Positions 52,319-59,677 of a stretch of 63,794 nt of DNA are shown piece after piece. Position 1 is the first letter of the stretch. Each line of letters starts with the position of its first letter. The translations under genes and the position numbers were made by a program. The notes under the pieces are model-generated. The model was not told the origin of the DNA. It was given only the letters and a program-made list of their open reading frames with translations, and did not search any database. Source of the stretch: a virus; IMG/VR virus record IMGVR_UViG_3300048061_000324, positions 1 through 63,794 of that record, one strand, 5' to 3'.

Positions 52319-52532
52319 AGAAGCCGGCAAATCGTATTTCGCACATACAAAATTTGCAATCGTGGCTGGCTTAGACTTGATACTAACCGGTATCATCAGC
52401 ATCATACACGGCATTGTTCCAACTCTGTTTCCTTTTTATGCAGAGAAAAAGATTGACGAATACCATCAAAAGGTGTTATTGTTAAACAAACATAGGAAGA
52501 AGAATGCCAAGCAAACAAAAAGCAAAAGGTAG
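52290..52532 (+). CDS. DUF6356 family small membrane protein
   Basis: An 80-residue protein matching the DUF6356 pattern: HLKEAGKSYFAHTKFAIVAG, one hydrophobic helix (residues ~22-45, LDLILTGIISIIHGIVPTLF), then PF and a basic tail. Probably an inner-membrane peptide; no function is known for the family. It starts 29 bases inside the ligase gene with AAGGGA as ribosome site and overlaps the nuclease gene by 29 bases. Confidence 0.7.
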   Translation: MIGQIRAHLKEAGKSYFAHTKFAIVAGLDLILTGIISIIHGIVPTLFPFYAEKKIDEYHQKVLLLNKHRKKNAKQTKSKR

Positions 52533-53013
52533 TAATTGGGAAAGAGACGTTGCACGTTTCTTATCTGATCTATATCAGGAATCTTTTATTAGAGCACCTG
52601 GCTCAGGAGCCTATGTAGGCGGAACTAATACTGTCCGTAAAGAAGTATTACATGAAGGTCAAATACGTGGATTCAAAGGGGACATTGTTCCTGGACAATC
52701 ATTTCCAAAATTTAATGCAGAATGCAAATCGTATAAAGACTTTCCATTTCATCAACTGTTAACTTCAGACAAAGTTCGTATGCTGGAAGACTGGCTGGAC
52801 CAATTAATGGATGCGGCAGATGATGGTGACTTCAATATTTTAATAATGAAGTTTAACAACAAAGGCAAATTTGTAGCAACCCCCTCAACACATCAACTTA
52901 AAACAACACGACAATTCACATATCATTCCCCCAAGCACAACACATGGCTCATTACAGGCTTCGACGAATTTTGGCAAAGAAACGCAGACAGAGTTAAGAC
53001 TCTGTGTGCATAG
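52504..53013 (+). CDS. PD-(D/E)XK nuclease, Holliday-junction-resolvase-like
   Basis: A 169-residue protein with an Hjc/RecB-like core: KGSNWERDVARFLSDLY (helix with Glu), FIRAPGSGAYVGG, GDIVPGQSFPKFNAECKSYK. The Asp in GDI and Glu-x-Lys in ECK form the D...ExK metal site. The family cuts junctions or other branched DNA and fits a recombination role next to gp46/gp47. AGGAAG precedes the start. It is the last protein gene before the ~440-nt non-coding region. Confidence 0.72.
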   Translation: MPSKQKAKGSNWERDVARFLSDLYQESFIRAPGSGAYVGGTNTVRKEVLHEGQIRGFKGDIVPGQSFPKFNAECKSYKDFPFHQLLTSDKVRMLEDWLDQLMDAADDGDFNILIMKFNNKGKFVATPSTHQLKTTRQFTYHSPKHNTWLITGFDEFWQRNADRVKTLCA

Positions 53014-53019
53014 GCAAAT

Positions 53020-53455
53020 CATTTAGCACATAAGGTTAGCGGGCCAGTTTAATATACCGCTGTGGAAAAACTTATAGAGATATAAGACACGCAACACACT
53101 ATGAAACACGGCAGACCGTGAATGTCCATTCAAACAAATTGGGACGTGGATTGGTGTAGTACGAATGCTAACGTATGACAAACGCACATAACTCTTAAAA
53201 ACTGTAACGATAGGAACGAGGTTACAGACTGCTAACGCAGGATCAGTATAGGTTGGGAAAGGCTAGAGCCCATAGAGTTGCGATAAAATACCTATTTCCA
53301 ATAAAGTCTGGCTGGGGCGAACTCACATGAAGACAGGACGGAACCTTAAAAGTGGTTCCGTCTGACTGAAACAATCTACATGATGACTATCGCTTCGCTC
53401 TTAACTTATATGTATTTCTAATTAAAAATAAACAACGAACGAAAGTGAAGTTGTT
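53020..53455 (+). ncRNA. Unidentified structured RNA, about 440 nt
   Basis: No frame carries a credible gene over this stretch, the longest gap in the window. Many short perfect hairpins follow each other: 53038-53042/53057-53061; CTTATA with a GAGA (GNRA) loop at 53071-53086; CACGG/CCGTG 53107-53120; GTCC/GGAC 53124-53145; CTGTAAC/GTTACAG 53202-53227; CTGC-TAAC-GCAG 53229-53240; ATAGGT/ACCTAT 53248-53295 enclosing TGGG/CCCA; GACGGAACC/GGTTCCGTC 53337-53362; AACAAC/GTTGTT 53431-53455. Base content looks more G+C-rich than neighbouring genes, and a terminator follows. It is not tmRNA, RNase P or a group I intron by any motif I can see. Strand is inferred from the terminator; ends are approximate. 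Confidence 0.62.
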
Positions 53456-53477
53456 AGATGTACGAAGTACATCTTTT
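53456..53477 (+). terminator. Intrinsic terminator of the early plus-strand operon
   Basis: AGATGTAC-GAA-GTACATCT with an 8-bp perfect stem followed by TTTTA; only the plus-strand reading has the U-run. It separates the early operon/ncRNA from the converging gp26 unit. Confidence 0.8.
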
Positions 53478-53489
53478 AATGTGAATCTA

Positions 53490-53678
53490 TTATAAGATAG
53501 GTAATCCAGTTTTATTAACTGTTTTAATATTCTCTTCGATAATATCGGCTATGTGTTTAGTGTCAGATCTCGACAACATATAAGCCTGATCTAAATTAAT
53601 ACCACCACGCATATACCATACGATTCGAGTAAGTTCTTTTTTTATAATTTGGGCTTCTTTGTCGTAGTCTTTAACCAT
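53490..53678 (-). CDS. gp51-position tail-assembly protein (likely -1 frameshift extension of gp26)
   Basis: 62 codons from ATG 53678, reading YMRGGINLDQAYMLSRSDTK, then HIADIIEENIKTVNKTGLPI. The MRGG...L...I..II.EN...T.KTGLP pattern is one I associate with short proteins found next to gp26 in marine T4-like phages, at the T4 gp51 position. No good ribosome site precedes the ATG. The frame is open back to the gp26 slippery site at 53723-53729, so the segment is more likely made as the C terminus of a gp26 frameshift product (about 353 residues). Confidence 0.62.
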   Translation of the reverse strand: MVKDYDKEAQIIKKELTRIVWYMRGGINLDQAYMLSRSDTKHIADIIEENIKTVNKTGLPIL

Positions 53679-53713
53679 CTGTGCAATTTCTTCGTTGGCG
53701 AGACTCAGAAGCC

Positions 53714-54550
53714 TTATACGAAAAAATTTGCGTTATCGAATAATATTGGAGTCGACAACTCCGTTTCACAGTTAGAACACTTACCTTCAAATTGTTTAAA
53801 ACTGTTTTTATCTCTTTGTTGGTCTAGGTGATCTTGTACCGCTTTAAAAGTTTTTCTATCAACGTTTGATACAAACTCTGCAATATGATTTGGATCCTCT
53901 ACAACAACTCCATTAGACATTTCAATTTTACAAATTGTTTTTCCAATTAACCCTACTGTTAAGGCAGTAAGTCTTAAAAATGCATCTTGAAATAATTCAC
54001 GCTTCTTTTCATCGTCAATAGTTTCATTATTAACAATTTTCATAATTTTTGATTCTTCAAAATTACGCAAACTTTCAGCATTAATTTCTTTATAGTTTAA
54101 TGGTTGAAATGTAATTTTTAAATCACCTACTTCAAGTAAGTCGTCAAATTTCCAATTTTTAGTTTCATCCATTAAATGTGTTAAGTCAATTCCAAAATCA
54201 TTTTTGGTTTGACATTTAGGACAGCCGATGGTAATATCCATTTGCTCTCCATAAGTTGCAATACGAACGGCTATTAATAATGCGTCCATGTCGATACTAG
54301 GAACTTGCCAAGGATCCGAGATCGCTGGTACACAACTTCTTATTACTTCAACAGTACTAGCACCGTTGAGTAATGCATCTGGCGTTTTTAGGACTAACTC
54401 GTCCCTAGCAGTCATTGGGTAAATCCCAAGTTCGCCGTTAGGTGGCAAGTCTAAAACACCTTGTTTATAGTACTTTCCTTGACTAGGTAGTGCAATATAA
54501 ACTTCTGGTTTACGAAAATATCCCACTAAAGGGTTTTGATTGTTTTCCAT
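53714..54550 (-). CDS. 26: Baseplate hub/tail-assembly protein gp26
   Basis: A 278-residue protein of the gp26 family of T4-like phages (T4 gp26 has 208). It starts with YFRKPEVYIALPSQGKYYKQ, GVLDLPPNGELGIYPMTARD, contains a zinc-ribbon-like pair (CPKCQTKNDFG near residue 109 and CSNCETELSTP near 261), and ends NANFFV. The family is linked to hub and tape-measure assembly. It is divergent from the tape-measure gene with a shared late promoter region. The last codons form the slippery sequence A AAT TTT, linking it to the downstream -1 frame. Confidence 0.78.
   Translation of the reverse strand: MENNQNPLVGYFRKPEVYIALPSQGKYYKQGVLDLPPNGELGIYPMTARDELVLKTPDALLNGASTVEVIRSCVPAISDPWQVPSIDMDALLIAVRIATYGEQMDITIGCPKCQTKNDFGIDLTHLMDETKNWKFDDLLEVGDLKITFQPLNYKEINAESLRNFEESKIMKIVNNETIDDEKKRELFQDAFLRLTALTVGLIGKTICKIEMSNGVVVEDPNHIAEFVSNVDRKTFKAVQDHLDQQRDKNSFKQFEGKCSNCETELSTPILFDNANFFV
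53723..53729 (-). promoter_or_regulatory. Predicted -1 ribosomal frameshift site
   Basis: Minus-strand A AAT TTT (gp26 zero frame AAT TTT TTC GTA TAA) is a canonical X XXY YYZ heptamer, two codons before the gp26 stop. After a -1 slip, the frame reads F-R-I-R-L-L-S-L-A-N-E-E-I-A-Q and then the 62-codon ORF without a stop. Confidence 0.65.
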
Positions 54551-54562
54551 GTTTTTGACTCC

Positions 54563-54570
54563 GATAAATA
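54563..54570 (+). promoter_or_regulatory. T4-type late promoter for the tape-measure gene
   Basis: GATAAATAACTATATAA on the plus strand, 54 bases before the tape-measure ATG; one arm of a 51-base near-palindrome (54563-54613). Confidence 0.62.
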
Positions 54571-54605
54571 ACTATATAAAATACTTCTTATGAAGTATAC
54601 ATAGT

Positions 54606-54613
54606 TATTTATC
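54606..54613 (-). promoter_or_regulatory. T4-type late promoter for gp26
   Basis: Minus-strand GATAAATAACTATGTAT, the other arm of the same near-palindrome. Predicted start near 54599, so the gp26 leader would overlap the tape-measure leader by about 20 bases in antisense. Confidence 0.62.
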
Positions 54614-54623
54614 TGGGTATATA

Positions 54624-56981
54624 ATGGCAGTTGAAATAGATATAGACAATAATAAAGTCACACTCAATAATGTTGCTACTGAAGAAACATTAAAGCGATT
54701 AGTGGATAAAATGGAAGGTTCTTCTTCCGGATCTACTGGTGGCGTTGCTTTCAAAGACGCAGTTGAGCAAACCAACAAAATGGCAAAAGGCACTAAAAAG
54801 CTCAACGTTGAGCTTAAAGGTCTTACTAAAAGTGCTGACGATTTAGCAGAAGAATTAGATGATGCGGCTGATTCTGCCCAAGGATTTGGCAGTAAAGTTG
54901 GTAACATGGCTAACAAAGTCATGGGTGCCGCCGAAGACGTAGTTAAATTTGGTGCTAGTACAGCCGGCGTTGGCTTAACAATGAAAGACGTTGGTGGAGC
55001 AGTTGACAAGTTTGCTAGTGCTATTCCTTATGCCGGGGCGGCTCTTGGAGCGGCTGGCGGAGCCATTATTGGACATACTGCAAATTTGGCAGATAGTTTT
55101 GACCAATTATCTAGAACAGGTGCAAACTTTAGCGGTAACTTATTTGATATTGAACGTGCCGCGGCAAAAAGTTATTTAAATTTAGAACAGTTTGGTGGAA
55201 TTATAAGAGAGAACTCAGCAAGTTTGGCTGTATTTGGTGGTAATGCTAAACTTGGTGCTAAACGATTTGTAGACATCAATGTCGCAATGAATGAAACATC
55301 ACGTGACAGATTGAGAATGCTTGGTATCAGTGCTGAAGAAAGTGCTGAAATGCTCGGTGAATATATTACGATGCAACAGCGTAATACTGCTTTCCAAGGA
55401 ATGAGTGTAAGGCAACAAAGTCAAGCGGCGGCAAATTATTCAGAAGAAATTACAAAACTTGCTACATTAACTGGACAAGACAGAAAACAACTTGCTGAAA
55501 AAATGGCAAGAGAAAAACAAGCGGCTGATATTGAATTACGTTTATCAGAGATGACTGCAAAAGGTAATACTGATACAAGAAATTCACTACAGTTACTAAA
55601 AGAAAAATTCGGCGATGTACCAGGTGCAATGGATCTTGTTACACAAGGTATGCGTGGATTTACAGTTGGTGCAACAACTGAAGGTAACGTTTTATTACAA
55701 AGTCCAATGGGGCAAGAGCTTAATAAACTTGGACAACAAATGCGTAATGGTACATTAACGCAAGAAGAAGTTATTAAGCGAATGGGTTCAGTATATGAAC
55801 AACAAAAAGGCACAATGGATGGTATGCGTGACTTGGGCGGATTTAGTCCTATAGCAGACCAAATGAACCAAAGTGTATTAGCACTTCAAGGTGTTAATCA
55901 GCAGTACAAAGTTATAATGGAAAAATTTGGCGGAGATATGACGGCATACTCCGAATCACTAAAACCAGATGTTAGCGAAGAAACAAAAACTGTGAAAAAG
56001 ACACAGATGGTAATTGAGGATTTAGGTAAAACAACAAGACTTGGAGTTAATAAAGTAGCCGAAGGTGCAATAGCATCGATGGGTGGAGTTGTTACACAAT
56101 TAAAAAATTTAGTTGACGGTGTTGAACTTGATGAAGATACTAAAAAAGAATTAACTAATTTCAAAACTAATACACAAGCGGCGGCTGGAGCGGCATCAGG
56201 ACTTGCCAAAGCGGCAACAAAAGCGGCAACTACTTTAGGTGAGATAGCAGTTAAAAATGCCGAAACAGTAAAACAAGTTGCAAAAGCGGCAACGTCGACA
56301 GGATCGTCAGCAACAACAGGAGTTGCAAAAGCAGTTACAAGTAACGCAGATGAGGTTGCTAAAACAGGTGGTGCAGTAGCATCAGCAGTAAAAGGAACAG
56401 CGGCGGCAACTGGGTCAGTTGGATCTAGTGTTGCGGCAAATTTACTTAAAAAAATTCCAATACTAGGTGCTTTAGCAACAGGTGGTATTAACTATGCAAC
56501 AAGTGACCAAGATACACAAGTAGGTAAAGTAGCAGAAGGTGTTGGTTCAGGACTTGGATCATTTGGTGGTGGTTTAGGTGGAGCGGCGGCAGGTGCCGCA
56601 ATTGGTACTGCAATTCTTCCTGTTGTAGGAACTGCCATTGGTGGTATTATTGGTGGTATTGCTGGAAGTTTAGCAGGTGATAAAGCAGGTAAAGGATTAG
56701 GCGGTTGGTTTGCAGATAAGTTTGGATTTGAAGATGGCGGTATTATTAGACAACCAACATTAAGTATGATAGGTGAAGGCGCAAGTGACGAAGCAGTTGT
56801 TCCTTTAGCAAATAACCGTAGTATTCCTGTAGATATCGACATGGCACCTATTGCAAATTTAACAAAAAGTGTTGAAAAACTTGTAGAAATGCAAAATATG
56901 AAAGCCGATAATACAGAATTAGTTAATGAATTAAAGAAAATGAATCGTCAAACAGGACAAATAGTAAAACTTCAATCTTAA
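54624..56981 (+). CDS. Tail tape-measure protein (gp29 role)
   Basis: A 785-residue protein with the composition of a tape measure: long helical stretches (residues ~50-130 and 220-420), an Ala/Gly-rich hydrophobic segment near 130-155 (YAGAALGAAGGAIIGHTANL), and a second Gly/Ala membrane-like region near 650-700 (GGLGGAAAGAAIGTAILPVV, GTAIGGIIGGIAGSL). T4 gp29 (590 residues) sets tail length and helps injection. It lies directly opposite gp26, its presumed assembly partner, and before the portal gene. Sequence similarity to gp29 is weak, so the role rests on architecture and place. Confidence 0.72.
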   Translation: MAVEIDIDNNKVTLNNVATEETLKRLVDKMEGSSSGSTGGVAFKDAVEQTNKMAKGTKKLNVELKGLTKSADDLAEELDDAADSAQGFGSKVGNMANKVMGAAEDVVKFGASTAGVGLTMKDVGGAVDKFASAIPYAGAALGAAGGAIIGHTANLADSFDQLSRTGANFSGNLFDIERAAAKSYLNLEQFGGIIRENSASLAVFGGNAKLGAKRFVDINVAMNETSRDRLRMLGISAEESAEMLGEYITMQQRNTAFQGMSVRQQSQAAANYSEEITKLATLTGQDRKQLAEKMAREKQAADIELRLSEMTAKGNTDTRNSLQLLKEKFGDVPGAMDLVTQGMRGFTVGATTEGNVLLQSPMGQELNKLGQQMRNGTLTQEEVIKRMGSVYEQQKGTMDGMRDLGGFSPIADQMNQSVLALQGVNQQYKVIMEKFGGDMTAYSESLKPDVSEETKTVKKTQMVIEDLGKTTRLGVNKVAEGAIASMGGVVTQLKNLVDGVELDEDTKKELTNFKTNTQAAAGAASGLAKAATKAATTLGEIAVKNAETVKQVAKAATSTGSSATTGVAKAVTSNADEVAKTGGAVASAVKGTAAATGSVGSSVAANLLKKIPILGALATGGINYATSDQDTQVGKVAEGVGSGLGSFGGGLGGAAAGAAIGTAILPVVGTAIGGIIGGIAGSLAGDKAGKGLGGWFADKFGFEDGGIIRQPTLSMIGEGASDEAVVPLANNRSIPVDIDMAPIANLTKSVEKLVEMQNMKADNTELVNELKKMNRQTGQIVKLQS

Positions 56982-56988
56982 CGGTTGC

Positions 56989-56996
56989 AATAAATA
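56989..56996 (+). promoter_or_regulatory. T4-type late promoter for the head genes
   Basis: CAATAAATACTACTATATG on the plus strand, 43-50 bases before the portal ATG; close to the extended consensus TATAAATACTATT. Confidence 0.65.
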
Positions 56997-57038
56997 CTAC
57001 TATATGTTATAATAAAGCATTGAATATAGGAAAAACGA

Positions 57039-58724
57039 ATGAGTTGGAAAAAATATTTTAAAGTAGTAGACACTAATAGTATGACGGGATCTACAACTAT
57101 GCCCAGAGATTCTCAGGCAGATGTAGGATTTAAAAACTATCAAAGTCATCTACCAGAAGTTTACACTGGACATCCAAATCGTATTGAAAGATATAATCAA
57201 TATGAAACAATGGATAGTGACAGTGAGATCAATGCGGCATTAGATATCCTTGCAGAATTTAGTACTCAAGCAAACGTAGAAAATAGAACACCTTTTGATT
57301 TATTTTTTAAAGATGCACCAAGTGACTCTGAAGTAAAAGTTTTAAAAGAAGCACTCTTTAGTTGGGTAAGTCTTAACGATTTTGATAAAAGAATTTTTAA
57401 AATGTTTCGTAATACTTTAAAGTATGGCGATCAAGTATTTGTAAGAGATCCAGAAACATTTCAATGGCATTGGGTAGACAATGCAGACATTGTAAAAGTT
57501 ATTGTAAACGAAAGTAAAGGTAAAGAACCTGAACAATATGTTTTAAGGAATATTAATCCTAATTTTCAAAACTTAACAGTAACACAACCACAACACAGTG
57601 ATTTAAAATCTGGTAGTCAAATGGGCGGACAAGGTCCAGTTAACAACCAAGGAAACATTTATAATTTAAATCAACCTGGATCAACGGGAACAAGATTTAG
57701 TACACAGTCAAACGAAATGTCAATTGATGCAAGTCATGTTGTACATATTAGTTTAACAGAAGGACTTGATCCTAATTGGCCATTTGGTATTAGTGTATTA
57801 GAAAGTGTATTTAAAGTATACAAGCAAAAAGAATTATTAGAAGACGCTATTATTATTTACAGAGTACAACGTGCTCCGGAAAGACGTGTGTTCTATATTG
57901 ACGTAGGTAATATGCCAGCACACATGGCAATGGGTTACGTTAACAGAGTTAAAAACGAAATACACCAAAGACGTATTCCAACACAAAGTGGTGGCGGTGG
58001 AAGTATGATGGATGCAACATATAATCCATTAAGTATTAATGAAGATTACTTCTTTCCACAAACTGCTGAAGGTAGAGGTAGTAAAGTTGAAACATTACCA
58101 GGTGGAACAAACTTAGGTGAAATTGATGACTTAAAATACTTTACTAATAAGTTGTTTAGAGGTTTAAGAATTCCAAGTAGTTACTTACCAACAGGAGCAG
58201 AAGACGGAAGTTCGGTTGCAAGTGATGGTAGAGTAGGTACTGCATTAATTCAAGAATATAGATTTAATCAATACTGTAAACGTTTACAAGCAACAGTATC
58301 AACATCATTTGACCATGAGTTTAAAATGTATTTAAACTGGAAAGGTTATAATATTGATAGTGCTATGTTTGAGTTGCGTATGAATGAACCACAAAACTTT
58401 GCGGCATACAGACAAGCAGAACTTGATAATCAACGTGCAACTTTATTCTCTAGTTTATCACAAACTCCTTACTTGAGTAAACGATTTATGCTTAAACGTT
58501 TCTTAGGTATTAGTGAAGAAGAAATGGCTGAGAACGATAAATTATGGGCAGAAGAAAATGGAACAACAACGGCACAACAAACAGTAGGCGAAGACTTACG
58601 AAGTGTTGGAGTTACTCCAGGCGGACTTGGAACTGATTTAGAAACAGGAGCAGAACCCGAAGGCGGTGACACAGACATTGATGCACCTGAAGGTGGCGAC
58701 ACTTCCGACGACGTAGAACTGTAA
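57039..58724 (+). CDS. 20: Portal protein gp20
   Basis: A 561-residue portal protein matching T4-like gp20 (T4: 524). Conserved stretches include HPNRIERYNQYETMDSDSEI, NAALDILAEFSTQ, FRNTLKYGDQVFVRDPE, YRVQRAPERRVFYIDVGNMP, ETLPGGTNLGEIDDLKYFTN and KLFRGLRIPSSYLP. It forms the dodecameric vertex ring through which DNA is packaged and ejected, and starts prohead assembly. The C-terminal ~60 residues are acidic and Gly-rich. AGGAAAAACGA precedes the start. Confidence 0.95.
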   Translation: MSWKKYFKVVDTNSMTGSTTMPRDSQADVGFKNYQSHLPEVYTGHPNRIERYNQYETMDSDSEINAALDILAEFSTQANVENRTPFDLFFKDAPSDSEVKVLKEALFSWVSLNDFDKRIFKMFRNTLKYGDQVFVRDPETFQWHWVDNADIVKVIVNESKGKEPEQYVLRNINPNFQNLTVTQPQHSDLKSGSQMGGQGPVNNQGNIYNLNQPGSTGTRFSTQSNEMSIDASHVVHISLTEGLDPNWPFGISVLESVFKVYKQKELLEDAIIIYRVQRAPERRVFYIDVGNMPAHMAMGYVNRVKNEIHQRRIPTQSGGGGSMMDATYNPLSINEDYFFPQTAEGRGSKVETLPGGTNLGEIDDLKYFTNKLFRGLRIPSSYLPTGAEDGSSVASDGRVGTALIQEYRFNQYCKRLQATVSTSFDHEFKMYLNWKGYNIDSAMFELRMNEPQNFAAYRQAELDNQRATLFSSLSQTPYLSKRFMLKRFLGISEEEMAENDKLWAEENGTTTAQQTVGEDLRSVGVTPGGLGTDLETGAEPEGGDTDIDAPEGGDTSDDVEL

Positions 58725-58734
58725 GGAAACTGGA

Positions 58735-59298
58735 ATGATAGAATCTATCTTTCCTACTCCTTTATACAGTAATATTGCTTCTGACAATTTACTAGCAGAC
58801 ATACAAAAAGAAATTTCTAATGTTGTTGAAAAAACAAAATTAGATTATAAATCTGATTGGGGCAAGACCCATAAGATATCATCATTATCAAATAACATAA
58901 TACAAGATAATAATTTAATAAACTTTAAAATGTTTTTAAATGAGAATCTGCATGACTATCTAACACAACTTGGATTCGATGCAAACAGACCACATAGATT
59001 AGAATCGTGGATTACGTTATTAGACACAGATGATTATGGTCATATACACGACCATGGAAACGCAGACGTATCTGGCGTTTACTATTTTCAAACAAATGAA
59101 CAAGACGGTGATATAGTATTTTATAATCCAGCACCACAAGTTGATATGTCAACAATCTTAAAAGCAAGTACTTGGCGTCATAAACCGATAATTGGAAAAA
59201 TGCTTTTATTTCCAGGTTATTTAAAACATGGTATATTCAGGAATGAAACTACATCAACTAGGATTAGTTTATCATTCAATATATTTTTTAATAAATAA
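58735..59298 (+). CDS. 2OG-Fe(II) oxygenase-like protein beside the portal gene
   Basis: A 187-residue protein of the putative 2OG-Fe(II) oxygenase type found in marine T4-like phages: IFPTPLYSNI start, HIHDHGNADVSGVYYFQTNE with the HxD pair, DIVFYNPAP, and LLFPGYLKHGIFRNETTSTR with the distal His and Arg. The metal set is complete. The substrate is unknown; position inside the head operon suggests late expression, so a virion or host protein target is possible. It starts 10 bases after gp20. Confidence 0.78.
   Translation: MIESIFPTPLYSNIASDNLLADIQKEISNVVEKTKLDYKSDWGKTHKISSLSNNIIQDNNLINFKMFLNENLHDYLTQLGFDANRPHRLESWITLLDTDDYGHIHDHGNADVSGVYYFQTNEQDGDIVFYNPAPQVDMSTILKASTWRHKPIIGKMLLFPGYLKHGIFRNETTSTRISLSFNIFFNK
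59290..59297 (+). promoter_or_regulatory. Possible late promoter
   Basis: AATAAATAACATTAAG overlaps the oxygenase stop, 29-36 bases before the next ATG. 7 of 8 matches to TATAAATA, but AT-rich stop regions can match by chance. Confidence 0.42.
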
Positions 59299-59325
59299 CA
59301 TTAAGATAAAGGTAAATATTATATC

Positions 59326-59541
59326 ATGGACTTAAACGATTTATTTGAAAAAAACCGCTATTCTGTAGAGGACGATAAAAGTACACTAATTATAGGTGAT
59401 ACTCGTAAAGTCAAGTTGACTTTAGAACAAATCAATAAACTTAGACGTATTAAAGAAGCGAAGAAGTTTGAAGAGTATGAAAAACTACAGAAAGTTAAAG
59501 CACAATACGGTGCTCAAAAAGACGATAGTGGCGGTTTATAA
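59326..59541 (+). CDS. Small prohead-region protein, 71 aa
   Basis: A 71-residue charged protein (MDLNDLFEKNRYSVEDDKST, LIIGDTRKVKLTLEQINKLR, then a Lys/Glu-rich helix). It lies where T4 has the small core genes 67 and 68, between portal and protease. No sequence match to either is clear, so a core role is positional inference. Confidence 0.55.
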   Translation: MDLNDLFEKNRYSVEDDKSTLIIGDTRKVKLTLEQINKLRRIKEAKKFEEYEKLQKVKAQYGAQKDDSGGL

Positions 59542-59634
59542 GTCCTAAAATAGGTGCATTTTTTGGTATATCTAAATAAAATATCGAAAAACTGCTAATA
59601 TTTCACCTTTTAGACCCCTTTTTTAACTATCTAA

Positions 59635-59642
59635 TGTAAATA
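59635..59642 (+). promoter_or_regulatory. Possible late promoter before the core gene
   Basis: TGTAAATAATATTACC, 7 of 8 to TATAAATA, 36-43 bases before the chosen ATG. A second candidate, TCTAAATA, is at 59571-59578. The rest of this 130-base gap holds no gene. Confidence 0.48.
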
Positions 59643-59677
59643 ATATTACCGATAACTATCCTAATAGGAGTATGAAT

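Noticed and set aside
53020-53455. Possible tmRNA, RNase P RNA or group I intron
   Set aside because: No tRNA-like ends or tag frame, no GAGGAAAGUCC/ACAGAA pair, and no P-Q-R-S core; also no gene is interrupted here. The RNA is listed as unidentified instead.
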